NCBI RefSeq assembly: GCF_034096925.1
Contig: NZ_JAWZSQ010000022.1
Span: 33,865 to 97,864, forward strand
DNA length: 64,000 nt
Source of the DNA: Patulibacter defluvii
GTDB taxonomy: Bacteria; Actinomycetota; Thermoleophilia; Solirubrobacterales; Solirubrobacteraceae
Reading direction: 5' to 3'
Below are positions 23,164 through 31,162 of this stretch, piece by piece; position 1 is the stretch's first letter; every line of letters begins with the position of its first letter. Below the pieces are notes generated by a model. It was not told the origin of the DNA. It was given only the letters and a program-made list of their open reading frames with translations, and made no database searches. Made by a program: the position numbers and the translations under genes.

Positions 23164-24738
23164 CTAGAGCAGGCCCGGCAGCGTGCGGCCGACGGCCTCG
23201 ACCGTGTCCATCAGCGGCCCGGGCAGGATCCCGAGCACCACCACCGCGGCGCCGGCGACGGCGGCCACGAAGCTGACGGGCAGCCGCGGACCGTCGGCGA
23301 CGACCGGCGCGCGGACGCCGCTGACGGCGTCGCCGGCGGGGTCGGCCCCGGCCAGCTGCGGCGTCTCGCGGACGGCCAGCGCCCCGGCGGCCGCCTCGTC
23401 CTCGGCCGGCTGCTCGGCCCAGACCCGCGCGATCAGCCGCAGGTAGTAGGCGAACGAGATCATCGAGCCGATCACCAGCACCACGGCCAGCCAGGCGTAG
23501 TCGCCGTCGACCGCCGCCTCGATCAGCCGCAGCTTGGCCACGAAGCCGACCGTCGCCGGGACGCCGGCCAGGCCCAGCAGCGAGAGCGTCAGCGCGACCG
23601 CGTGCAGCGGCCGCCGCCGGCCGAGGCCGACGAACGCCTGCTGGTGGTCGCTGCCGCTGTCGCGCTCGACCGCGGTCACGACGGCGAACGCCGCCGCGGT
23701 CATCACCAGGTAGGCGAGCACGTAGAAGACGGTCGCCTCGGCCCCGAGCGGGCTCGCCACGACCACGCCGACCAGCATGTAGCCGGCCTGGGCGACGGAG
23801 GAGAAGGCCAGCAGCCGCTTGACCGAGCCCTGGCCGAGCGCGCCGACGTTGCCGACGATCATCGCGATCGCGGCCAGCGCCGCCAGCGCCGGGCCCCAGA
23901 CGCTGGAGACCCCCGGCAGCGCGACGTCGAAGAGCCGGATCATCGCGATCAGGGTCGCGACCTTGGTGGCCGTGGCCATGAAGGCGGTGACCGAGGTCGG
24001 CGCGCCCTCGTAGACGTCGGGCGTCCACTGGTGGAAGGGCGCGACCGAGGCCTTGAAGCAGAGGCCGACGACGACCATCGCGACGCCGCCGAGCAGCAGC
24101 GGGTCGCTGCGCAGGTCGCCGTTGCCGATCTCCTGGGCGATCGCCGCGTAGTCGGTGAAGCCGGTCGCGCCGTAGATCAGCGCGAAGCCGTAGAGCAGCG
24201 TCGCCGACCCGACCGAGCCGACGATCAGGTACTTGAGGCCCGACTCCAACGAGCGGCGGCGGTAGAGCTCGGTCGCCGCCAGCACGTAGAGCGGCACCGA
24301 CAGCAGCTCGAGGCCGAGGAAGGTGGTGATCAGGTTCTGGGCGCCGGCGAACAGCGCCATGCCGGCGGCCGAGACCAGCAGCAGGGCGTGGAACTCGCCG
24401 TGGGCCGCCTCGCGCGGGGCGGTCGCCCCGACGGCCAGCAGCACCGCGGCGATGCCGGCGACGCCGACCCCGATCGTGCCGATCAGGGCCAGCGGGTCGA
24501 GCGCCAGCGCGCCGGAGATCAGGCTGCCACGCTCGTCCCACTGCCAGACGGCCAGGCCGACCGCGGCCGCGAAGGCGACGATGCTGAGGAACGGCACCGC
24601 CCGCTCGCGGGCGAAGCGCGAGCGGAGCAGGCCCACGAGCAGGACGGCGACGGCGCCGGCGAACAGCGCCAGCACCGGCGAGAAGCCGGCCCAGTCGATG
24701 TGCGGGGCCTTGACGGCGGCGGAGACGGTGGCGCTCAT
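23164..24738 (-). CDS. nuoN: NADH-quinone oxidoreductase subunit N
   Basis: A 524-residue antiporter-like membrane subunit of complex I. It retains the functional TM5 glutamate (TTFLGLELLSVPLYVLAATE), the broken-helix lysine region (CFKASVAPFHQWTPDVYEG, then MATATKVATLIAM) and LLAFSSVAQAGYMLVGVV. Fourteen or so helices are expected. The loop before the last helix is longer than usual and acidic (PAEDEAAAGALAVRETPQLA). The ATG at 24738 overlaps the nuoM stop as ATGA. It is the last gene of the operon and ends 21 bp from the convergent GH16 gene. Confidence 0.95.
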   Translation of the reverse strand: MSATVSAAVKAPHIDWAGFSPVLALFAGAVAVLLVGLLRSRFARERAVPFLSIVAFAAAVGLAVWQWDERGSLISGALALDPLALIGTIGVGVAGIAAVLLAVGATAPREAAHGEFHALLLVSAAGMALFAGAQNLITTFLGLELLSVPLYVLAATELYRRRSLESGLKYLIVGSVGSATLLYGFALIYGATGFTDYAAIAQEIGNGDLRSDPLLLGGVAMVVVGLCFKASVAPFHQWTPDVYEGAPTSVTAFMATATKVATLIAMIRLFDVALPGVSSVWGPALAALAAIAMIVGNVGALGQGSVKRLLAFSSVAQAGYMLVGVVVASPLGAEATVFYVLAYLVMTAAAFAVVTAVERDSGSDHQQAFVGLGRRRPLHAVALTLSLLGLAGVPATVGFVAKLRLIEAAVDGDYAWLAVVLVIGSMISFAYYLRLIARVWAEQPAEDEAAAGALAVRETPQLAGADPAGDAVSGVRAPVVADGPRLPVSFVAAVAGAAVVVLGILPGPLMDTVEAVGRTLPGLL

Positions 24739-26453
24739 CGGCCCGCTCCCGGAGTCGTGGGGACAGCTTCGGCGGCGCCCGGGTCGACCGGCTGGCCGGT
24801 GGTCGGGTCGATCGGCACGTCGCCCTCCGGCGCCCCGGGCTGCGGCTCGGGGGTCGCCGGATCGCCGCTCGTGGCGGCGCCCTGGCCGGGCGTCTCGCCG
24901 AGGATCGCCCGCGCGTCGCCGCCGGTCCGGGCGTCGTCGGCCAGCATCCGCTGCGCGGCGGCCGGATCGGCGGCGACCGCGGCGCCGAGCACCGAGCGGG
25001 TGGCCGCCTGCTCGCCGGCGTGGATCGTCTTCTGCGGGTAGGCGGCCAGGGCCACGATCAGCAGCACCGGGATCGCCATCAGCAGCAGCTCGGCCGGCCG
25101 CAGCTCGCGGCTGACGACCCGCGGCCCGACCCGGTTGTGGGTGGTGCGGATGAACAGCCGCAGCGCGTAGACCGCCGCCAGCGCGACGCCGATCGAGGCG
25201 ACCACGGCGAGCGCGATCGAGGCGCCCTCCCAGGTGCCGCGCAGGATCAGGAACTCGCCGACGAAGTTGGCGCTGCCGGGCATCGCCAGCACCGCGTAGG
25301 TGACGATCACGAACAGGACCGCGAAGATCGGCGCGCGGAAGGCCACGCCGCCCATGTCGCGGATGTCCTCCGATCCACCGGCCCGCGCGGCCAGGATCCC
25401 GACCGCGAGGAACGCCGGCAGCACGACCAGCCCGTGGTTGACCGACTGCAGCAGCGCGCCGCTGGCGCCGTCGGTCCGGAAGCTGAAGACGCCGAGCGTG
25501 ATGAAGCCGAGCTGGGCGACCGACGAGAACCCGAGCACCAGCCGGGCGTCGGTGGTGGTCAGCGCGATCGAGCTGGCGTAGAGGATCGAGATCACGGCGA
25601 TGATCAGGACCACCCAGCGGAGGTCGGCCGCGCCCTGCGGCAGCAGCGGCAGCGCGACCCGCAGGAAGCCGTAGATCGCGACCTTGCTGAGCACGCCCGA
25701 GAAGACCGCCAGCACCGGCAGCGGCATCGCCTTGTAGCCGTCGCGCAGCCAGCCGTGGATCGGGAAGGCCGGCATCTTGACCAGGAAGGCCGCGGCGAAG
25801 CAGGCGAAGATCCAGCCCTGGCTGCCCTCGGGCACGCCGCGCGCCGCCAGGTCGGCGAACGAGAAGCTGACCGACTGGCCCTCGGGGGTCGCGAGCACGC
25901 CGGTGGCGATCGCGCCGACCAGCATCAGCAGCGAGCCGACGAGGGTGTAGACGACCATCTTGATGACGGCCTTGGTCCGCTCCTCCCCCTCGCCCCACTG
26001 GGCGGTGAGGAAGAAGAACGGGATCAGCATCAGGTCGAAGAAGGCGACGAACAGGATCAGGTCCTGCGCGATCAGCGCCCCGATGACGGCGGTCTGGGCC
26101 AGCCCGAGGTGGAAGTAGTACTGCTGCGGACGGTCGAGCGAGGCGGCGTCGTCCTTCAACGCGGACCACGCGATCGAGAAGGTGAAGCCGACGGCGGCCA
26201 GCAGCAGCAGCCAGACGTTGAGCCCGTCGATGCCCAGCTGGTAGTGGACGCCGAGGGCGCTGATCCAGTTCTCGTCGGTCGGGTGCTGGAGCCCCGGCTT
26301 GCCCGACTCGAAGTCGAACAGGTAGGCGACGACCAGGCCGAGCGTCAGCAGCGAGCCGCCGAGCGACAGCCAGCGGACGCTCTTGCCGGGCAGGAAGAGC
26401 CCGGCGATCGCGAACGCCAGCGGCAGCCAGAGGATGATCGAGAGGTGCGGCAT
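24735..26453 (-). CDS. nuoM: NADH-quinone oxidoreductase subunit M
   Basis: A 572-residue antiporter-like complex I subunit. LGIDGLNVWLLLLAAVGFTF and VKMPAFPIHGWLRDGYKAM identify it. Two features are odd. First, the TM5 motif is AFFDLMLIPFFF, with Asp (D140) where NuoM normally has the proton-pathway Glu, and the HTWLPDAH motif is altered to HGWLRDGYK. Second, after the last helix (about residue 478) comes a hydrophilic C-terminal tail of about 94 residues rich in Ala, Pro, Gly and Asp, absent from standard NuoM. It starts three bases after nuoL and overlaps nuoN. Confidence 0.94.
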   Translation of the reverse strand: MPHLSIILWLPLAFAIAGLFLPGKSVRWLSLGGSLLTLGLVVAYLFDFESGKPGLQHPTDENWISALGVHYQLGIDGLNVWLLLLAAVGFTFSIAWSALKDDAASLDRPQQYYFHLGLAQTAVIGALIAQDLILFVAFFDLMLIPFFFLTAQWGEGEERTKAVIKMVVYTLVGSLLMLVGAIATGVLATPEGQSVSFSFADLAARGVPEGSQGWIFACFAAAFLVKMPAFPIHGWLRDGYKAMPLPVLAVFSGVLSKVAIYGFLRVALPLLPQGAADLRWVVLIIAVISILYASSIALTTTDARLVLGFSSVAQLGFITLGVFSFRTDGASGALLQSVNHGLVVLPAFLAVGILAARAGGSEDIRDMGGVAFRAPIFAVLFVIVTYAVLAMPGSANFVGEFLILRGTWEGASIALAVVASIGVALAAVYALRLFIRTTHNRVGPRVVSRELRPAELLLMAIPVLLIVALAAYPQKTIHAGEQAATRSVLGAAVAADPAAAQRMLADDARTGGDARAILGETPGQGAATSGDPATPEPQPGAPEGDVPIDPTTGQPVDPGAAEAVPTTPGAGR

Positions 26454-26456
26454 CGG

Positions 26457-28493
26457 TCAGCTCTGGGCCAGGAAGTAGACGAGGACGACGATCAACCCGC
26501 TCAGCAGCAGCGCCGAGTACGACCGCAGGTAGCCCGACTGCAGCCGCCGCACCAGCGCCGACGCGCCGCGGGTCGCCCCGCTGGCGCCGCCGACGAAGGC
26601 GCCGCCGATCACCAGCCGCTCGAAGCTGTCGTGGGCGAAGCGGCCGAAGGCGCGGAAGGGCGTGACGATCAGGGCGTTGATCAGCTCGTCGAAGTACCAC
26701 TTGTTGACGAACAGCCGGTGGATCGGCGCGAACCGCTCCTGCCAGCCGGCCGAGATCGCCGTCGGCGACTCGCCCCGCTCCAGCGGCTTGGCCCAGATCA
26801 CGTAGGCGACGTAGATCCCGGCGACGCCGAGCAGGGTGCCCACCAGCAGCCCGATCGCCGTCAGGCCGTCGCCCGGGTGCGCGGTGTGCGCGCCTTCGAA
26901 GACCGGATCGAGGAAGTGCTCCAGCGGCGTCAGGATCCCGAACGGGATCCCCAGCAGGCCGCCGAGGACCGCCAGCACCGCCAGGCCGCCCATCGCGATC
27001 CGCATCGGCGTCGCCCGCTCGGCGATGTGGTGCTCCGGGCCGGGGAAGCCGACGTCGGTGTCCTCGATCTCGCCGTTGGCCGGGTTGCGGTGGACCTCGG
27101 CGTGGTGGAGGTGGCCCTCCTCCAGCTCCTTGGCCTCGGGACAGGGCTCGCCCCAGAAGGCCCGGAAGATCATCCGCCAGGTGTAGACCGCGGTCAGGAA
27201 GGCGCCGACGTAGCCGCCGACGACCAGGATCCAGTGCCAGCCGCCCTCGGCCGCCAGCACCGCCAGGATCTCGTCCTTCGAGAAGAAGCCGGAGAAGGGC
27301 GGAATCCCGGCCAGCGCCAGGCCGCCGATCACGAACGCGCCGAAGGTGAACGGCATCGCCTTGCGGAAGCCGCGCATCTTGTCGAGCGACTGCTCGCCGG
27401 CCATCGCGGCGATCAGCGAGCCGGCGGCCATGAACAGCAGCGCCTTGAAGAACGCGTGCGTCACCAGGTGGAACATGCCGGCGACGTAGGCCCCGGCCGA
27501 GACGCCCATGATCATGTAGCCGATCTGGGACATCGTCGAGTAGGCGATGACGCGCTTGAGGTCGGTCTGGGTGAGGCCGATCGTGCCGGCCACCAGCAGC
27601 GTCAGCAGGCCGATGATCGCCCCGACCGCCATCGCCGTTTCCGACAGCTGGAAGAGCGGGTGCAGGCGCGCGATCAGGTAGACGCCGGCGGTCACCATCG
27701 TCGCCGCGTGGATCAGCGAGGAGACCGGCGTCGGGCCCTCCATCGCGTCCGGCAGCCAGGTGTGCAGCGGCAGCTGGGCCGACTTGGCGAAGGCGCCGAC
27801 CATGATCAGCAGCAGGCCCGCGGTCAGCGACCCGGTCGAGCCGCTGGCCGGGCCGAAGGTCTCCTCGGCCCGCGCGAAGGTCTCCAGGAAGTCGACCGTG
27901 TGGGTGTGGCGCAGCAGCAGGATCGCGCCGAGCACCAGCCCGATGTCGCCGACGACGTTGATCACGAACGCCTTGATGCCGGCGCTGGTCGCCGTGGTCC
28001 GGCGGTACCAGTAGCTGATCAGCATGTAGCTGGCCGCGCCGACGAAGGCCCAGCCGACGATCAGCAGCACGAAGTTGCTGGCCAGGACCAGCAGCAGCAT
28101 CGAGAAGACGAAGAAGTTCAGGTACGAGAAGAAGCGCGCGTAGCCGGCGTCGCCGCGCATGTAGGCCAGCGAGTACAGGTGGATCAGCGTCGAGACGCCG
28201 GTCACCACCAGCAGCATCACGACCGACAGCGGGTCGACGAGGATCTCCATCCGCACATGGACCCCGCCGACCTGGGCGTAGTCCCACAGCTTGGAGGCGA
28301 TCTGGCGGTGCTCCTCGTCCTTGCCCTGGAGCCCGATCAGGGCCAGCACGGAGAAGACGAAGCCGAGCCCGACGGTGGCGGTGCCGAGGATCCCGGCCGC
28401 GACGCCCTTCCAGGCGCGGAAGCCGAGCCCGAGGACGATCGCGCCGAACAGCGGCAGCGCGAGGACGATCCAGCCGGCGGCGGTCGGGCTCAT
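26457..28493 (-). CDS. nuoL: NADH-quinone oxidoreductase subunit L (TM5 glutamate replaced)
   Basis: A 678-residue distal proton-pumping subunit of complex I. Conserved features: FAKSAQLPLHTWLPDAMEGP (K237), SLIHAATMVTAGVYLIARL, AYSTMSQIGYMIMGV, and GFFSKDEIL with its Lys-Asp pair. The TM5 motif, usually G-W-E-G-V-G, reads GWAFVGAASYML here, so A149 replaces the glutamate thought essential for proton transfer. Nearby, FVINVVGD has Val where R-V-G-D usually has Arg, while the Asp (D183) is kept. The gene follows nuoK after a 73-bp gap, the longest in the operon. Length and overall match leave no doubt of identity; the substitution is read directly from GCC at about 28047-28049. Confidence 0.95.
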   Translation of the reverse strand: MSPTAAGWIVLALPLFGAIVLGLGFRAWKGVAAGILGTATVGLGFVFSVLALIGLQGKDEEHRQIASKLWDYAQVGGVHVRMEILVDPLSVVMLLVVTGVSTLIHLYSLAYMRGDAGYARFFSYLNFFVFSMLLLVLASNFVLLIVGWAFVGAASYMLISYWYRRTTATSAGIKAFVINVVGDIGLVLGAILLLRHTHTVDFLETFARAEETFGPASGSTGSLTAGLLLIMVGAFAKSAQLPLHTWLPDAMEGPTPVSSLIHAATMVTAGVYLIARLHPLFQLSETAMAVGAIIGLLTLLVAGTIGLTQTDLKRVIAYSTMSQIGYMIMGVSAGAYVAGMFHLVTHAFFKALLFMAAGSLIAAMAGEQSLDKMRGFRKAMPFTFGAFVIGGLALAGIPPFSGFFSKDEILAVLAAEGGWHWILVVGGYVGAFLTAVYTWRMIFRAFWGEPCPEAKELEEGHLHHAEVHRNPANGEIEDTDVGFPGPEHHIAERATPMRIAMGGLAVLAVLGGLLGIPFGILTPLEHFLDPVFEGAHTAHPGDGLTAIGLLVGTLLGVAGIYVAYVIWAKPLERGESPTAISAGWQERFAPIHRLFVNKWYFDELINALIVTPFRAFGRFAHDSFERLVIGGAFVGGASGATRGASALVRRLQSGYLRSYSALLLSGLIVVLVYFLAQS

Positions 28494-28566
28494 CGGGCAC
28501 CCCCGTTCGGGCCGGGGACGGGTGAAGTGACGACGGAGTCGGGCATGGAAGGCGAGACGGCGGCGG

Positions 28567-28866
28567 TCATCCCTGCAACTCCCGCAGCTCGTCGACGTCG
28601 ACGGCGACGCGGTTGCGGTACAGGGCGACGACGATCCCCAGGCCGACGGCGACCTCGGCCGCGGCGACGACCATCACCACCAGCGCGAAGACCTGGCCCT
28701 CCTCGGAGCCGTGCATCCGCGCGAACGAGAGCAGCGCCAGGTTGCCGGCGTTGAGCATCAGCTCCAGGCAGACGAGGACCAGCAGCGGGTTGCGGCGCGT
28801 GAGCACGCCGGCGGCGCCGATCGCGAAGACGATCGCCGAGACGGCGAGGTACCAGCCGGTGGCCAT
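28567..28866 (-). CDS. nuoK: NADH-quinone oxidoreductase subunit K
   Basis: A 99-residue three-helix membrane subunit of normal length. Both membrane glutamates of the family are present, in LVCLELMLNAGNLALLSFAR and VVAAAEVAVGLGIVVALYR, and these form part of the central proton axis. The ATG at 28866 shares its first base with the nuoJ stop (TGATG), so translation is coupled. Confidence 0.96.
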   Translation of the reverse strand: MATGWYLAVSAIVFAIGAAGVLTRRNPLLVLVCLELMLNAGNLALLSFARMHGSEEGQVFALVVMVVAAAEVAVGLGIVVALYRNRVAVDVDELRELQG

Positions 28867-29555
28867 CAGTCCTCCTCTCCGTCCAGGTCGCCGCGGGAGG
28901 GCGGGGACCCGGCGCCGGTCGACGGCGTGATGTGGGCGCTGAGCGCGCCCGGGACCGGGTTGACGGCGCCGACGCCCTCGCGCATCGAGCCGGTGCCGGT
29001 CGGCGCCAGCAGGTCGAGGGCGGCGATCATCCGCTCCTCGCCGGGCAGCACGCCGCGGCGGCGGCGGGCCAGCACGACCGCGCCGACGGCGGCCACCAGC
29101 AGCAGGAACGAGGCGGCCTCGAAGGGCAGCAGGAAGCGGGTCAGCAGCAGCTCGCCGATCTGGCCGGGCGAGCCGAAGTCGGCGCCGATCTTCGCGCCGT
29201 CGGCGTCGATCGCCTTCAGGCCCGAGCCGAGGGTGGCGATCGCGACCGTCGCCAGCAGCCCGATCCCGATCGCGACCGAGAGCCAGCGCAGCGTCGGCGC
29301 GGGCCCACCGGTGGCGTCGGTGGCGCCGCCGACGTAGGCGTTGACGAAGACGTAGAGCACCATCACCGCGCCGACGTAGACCATCACCTGGACCACGGCG
29401 ACGAACGGCGCGTAGAGCAGCAGGAAGAGCGCGGCCAGCGACAGCAGGTGGGCGACCAGCGACAGCACCGCGTAGAACGGGTTGCGCAGGACCACCACGC
29501 CGAGGGCGGCGATCACGGCCAGCGGGCCGGCGATGAAGAAGAGCAGCTCGTTCAT
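28866..29555 (-). CDS. nuoJ: NADH-quinone oxidoreductase subunit J
   Basis: A 229-residue membrane subunit with five helices. The family motif VMVYVGAVMVLYVFV is in helix 3, which carries the pi-bulge that couples quinone chemistry to pumping. PFYAVLSLVAHLLSLAALFL is helix 2. After the fifth helix (SFLLLVAAVGAVVLARRRR) there is a cytoplasmic tail of about 60 residues, longer than in E. coli NuoJ. It starts seven bases after nuoI and overlaps nuoK by one base. Confidence 0.95.
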   Translation of the reverse strand: MNELLFFIAGPLAVIAALGVVVLRNPFYAVLSLVAHLLSLAALFLLLYAPFVAVVQVMVYVGAVMVLYVFVNAYVGGATDATGGPAPTLRWLSVAIGIGLLATVAIATLGSGLKAIDADGAKIGADFGSPGQIGELLLTRFLLPFEAASFLLLVAAVGAVVLARRRRGVLPGEERMIAALDLLAPTGTGSMREGVGAVNPVPGALSAHITPSTGAGSPPSRGDLDGEED

Positions 29556-29562
29556 GCCGCGG

Positions 29563-30096
29563 CTACTCCCCCTCCGCCCGCAGCGGCGTCCGCACCGGCG
29601 GCTCCTCGAGCAGCATCTCCTTGGTGAAGATCAGGTCCGACCGGTTGTAGTCGGCCAGCTCGTAGTCGTGGCCCATCGTGATCGCGTCGAACGGGCAGGC
29701 CATCTCGCAGTAGCCGCAGAAGATGCAGCGGCTCATGTTGATCTCGTAGACCGCCGCGTAGCGCTCGCCGCCGGAGACCCGGTCGAGCGGGTCGTTCTCG
29801 GCCGCGACCACGCGGATGCAGTCGGCCGGGCAGGCGGCGGCGCAGAGCGAGCAGCCGACGCACTTCTCCAGCCCGGTGTCCTCGAACGTGTGCAGCCGGT
29901 GGCGGCCGCGGAAGCGCGGGTAGACCGGCGTCTTCTGCTCGGGGTACTCGATCGTCGTGGTGCCCTCGACGACCCGTCCGAACGAGGTCTTCAGGCCGCG
30001 CAGGGTCTCGCCCAGCACGCGGTAGGCGCCGCCGAGCCCGCCGGGCTCGGGGCCGCGCTGCACCGCGACGAGGTCGTCTCCGGGGTTCCAGGGCAT
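29563..30096 (-). CDS. nuoI: NADH-quinone oxidoreductase subunit I (two 4Fe-4S clusters)
   Basis: A 177-residue ferredoxin-like subunit that passes electrons through clusters N6a and N6b toward NuoB. Both ligand sets are intact: CVGCSLCAAACPADCI and CIFCGYCEMACPFDAI, followed by the family ending (TMGHDYELADYNRSDLIFTK). The N-terminus has the membrane-contacting segment LGETLRGLKTSFGRVV. It lies 28 bp after nuoH. Confidence 0.96.
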   Translation of the reverse strand: MPWNPGDDLVAVQRGPEPGGLGGAYRVLGETLRGLKTSFGRVVEGTTTIEYPEQKTPVYPRFRGRHRLHTFEDTGLEKCVGCSLCAAACPADCIRVVAAENDPLDRVSGGERYAAVYEINMSRCIFCGYCEMACPFDAITMGHDYELADYNRSDLIFTKEMLLEEPPVRTPLRAEGE

Positions 30097-30124
30097 GAGG
30101 GAGGCCTTCGTGATTCCGGTGCGC

Positions 30125-31162
30125 TCAGTCGGTGACGACGAGGATGACCGCCGTCACGAGCGCGTTGAGGGTGGCCAGGGGCAGCAGGACCTTCCAGCCG
30201 AACGACATCAGCTGGTCGTAGCGGACCTTCGGCAGCGAGGCGCGGATCCAGATGATCAGCGAGACGATCACCGCGGTCTTCGCGAGCACCACGAACGGGT
30301 CGACCCAGCCGGGGGCGTCGATCCCGAACGGCAGGTGCCAGCCGCCGAGGAAGAGGGTGGCGAACATCGCGCCCGCCATCACCAGGTGGACGTACTCGGC
30401 CACGTAGTAGAGGGCGAAGCGGCCGCCGCCGTACTCGGTCATGTAGCCGGCGACCAGCTCGGAGTCGGCCTCCAGCAGGTCGAACGGCGTGCGGTTGATC
30501 TCGGCCAGGGTGGCGACGAAGAAGATGAACGCGCCGACGATCTGGGGCAGCACGAACCACATCCCCGACTGGTGCTCGACGATCCCCGACAGCGACAGCG
30601 TGCCGGCGGTCATCACGATCCCGAGCAGCGCCAGTCCCTGCGAGACCTCGTACGAGATCAGCTGGGCCGCGCCGCGCATCGCGCCGAGGAACGAGTACTT
30701 CGAGCCCGACGACCAGCCGCCGAGCAGCACCCCGTAGGCGCCGATCGAGCTGAAGGCGAAGAAGATCAGCAGGCCGATGTCGGAGTCGAGCCCGTAGAGC
30801 CCGACCGGCGTGCCGAAGATGTCCTGCGGACGGCCGCTGAACGGCACCAGGGCGAAGGTCGCCAGCGCCGCCACCATCGCCAGCAGCGGCGAGAGGATGA
30901 ACAGCCAGCCGATCGACCCGCGCGGCTTGAACTGCTCCTTGGTGACGAGCTTGAAGATGTCGGCCATCGGCTGCAACGTGCCGAAGGGGCCGACGCGGTT
31001 CGGGCCTGGCCGGTTCTGGAAGCGGCCGAGCAGCTTGCGCTCGTAGAGCAGCGCCAGCGGGACCAGCGAGAAGCCGACGCCGAACAAGACCAGGGTCTTG
31101 ATCAGCTGCATCCACCAGGGCTCGTAGAACCCGACCTCGGCCAGCGGCGCCGGCGCGATCAC
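30125..31162 (-). CDS. nuoH: NADH-quinone oxidoreductase subunit H
   Basis: A 345-residue membrane subunit forming the quinone site with NuoB and NuoD. It keeps LYERKLLGRFQNRPGPNRVG, LQPMADIFKLVTKEQFKP, AEINRTPFDLLEADSELVAG and YMTEYGGGRFALYYVAEY, which carry the charged residues of the quinone channel. The GTG at 31162 overlaps the nuoG stop as GTGA; the frame stays open far upstream through nuoG, so this overlap decides the start. Confidence 0.95.
   Translation of the reverse strand: MIAPAPLAEVGFYEPWWMQLIKTLVLFGVGFSLVPLALLYERKLLGRFQNRPGPNRVGPFGTLQPMADIFKLVTKEQFKPRGSIGWLFILSPLLAMVAALATFALVPFSGRPQDIFGTPVGLYGLDSDIGLLIFFAFSSIGAYGVLLGGWSSGSKYSFLGAMRGAAQLISYEVSQGLALLGIVMTAGTLSLSGIVEHQSGMWFVLPQIVGAFIFFVATLAEINRTPFDLLEADSELVAGYMTEYGGGRFALYYVAEYVHLVMAGAMFATLFLGGWHLPFGIDAPGWVDPFVVLAKTAVIVSLIIWIRASLPKVRYDQLMSFGWKVLLPLATLNALVTAVILVVTD

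Noticed and set aside
23164..28500. A 1778-codon open frame across nuoN to nuoL on the minus strand
   Set aside because: Only its last 524 codons are a gene (nuoN). The rest runs out of frame through nuoM and nuoL and is Arg/Pro/Gly-rich, as expected from the high GC content.
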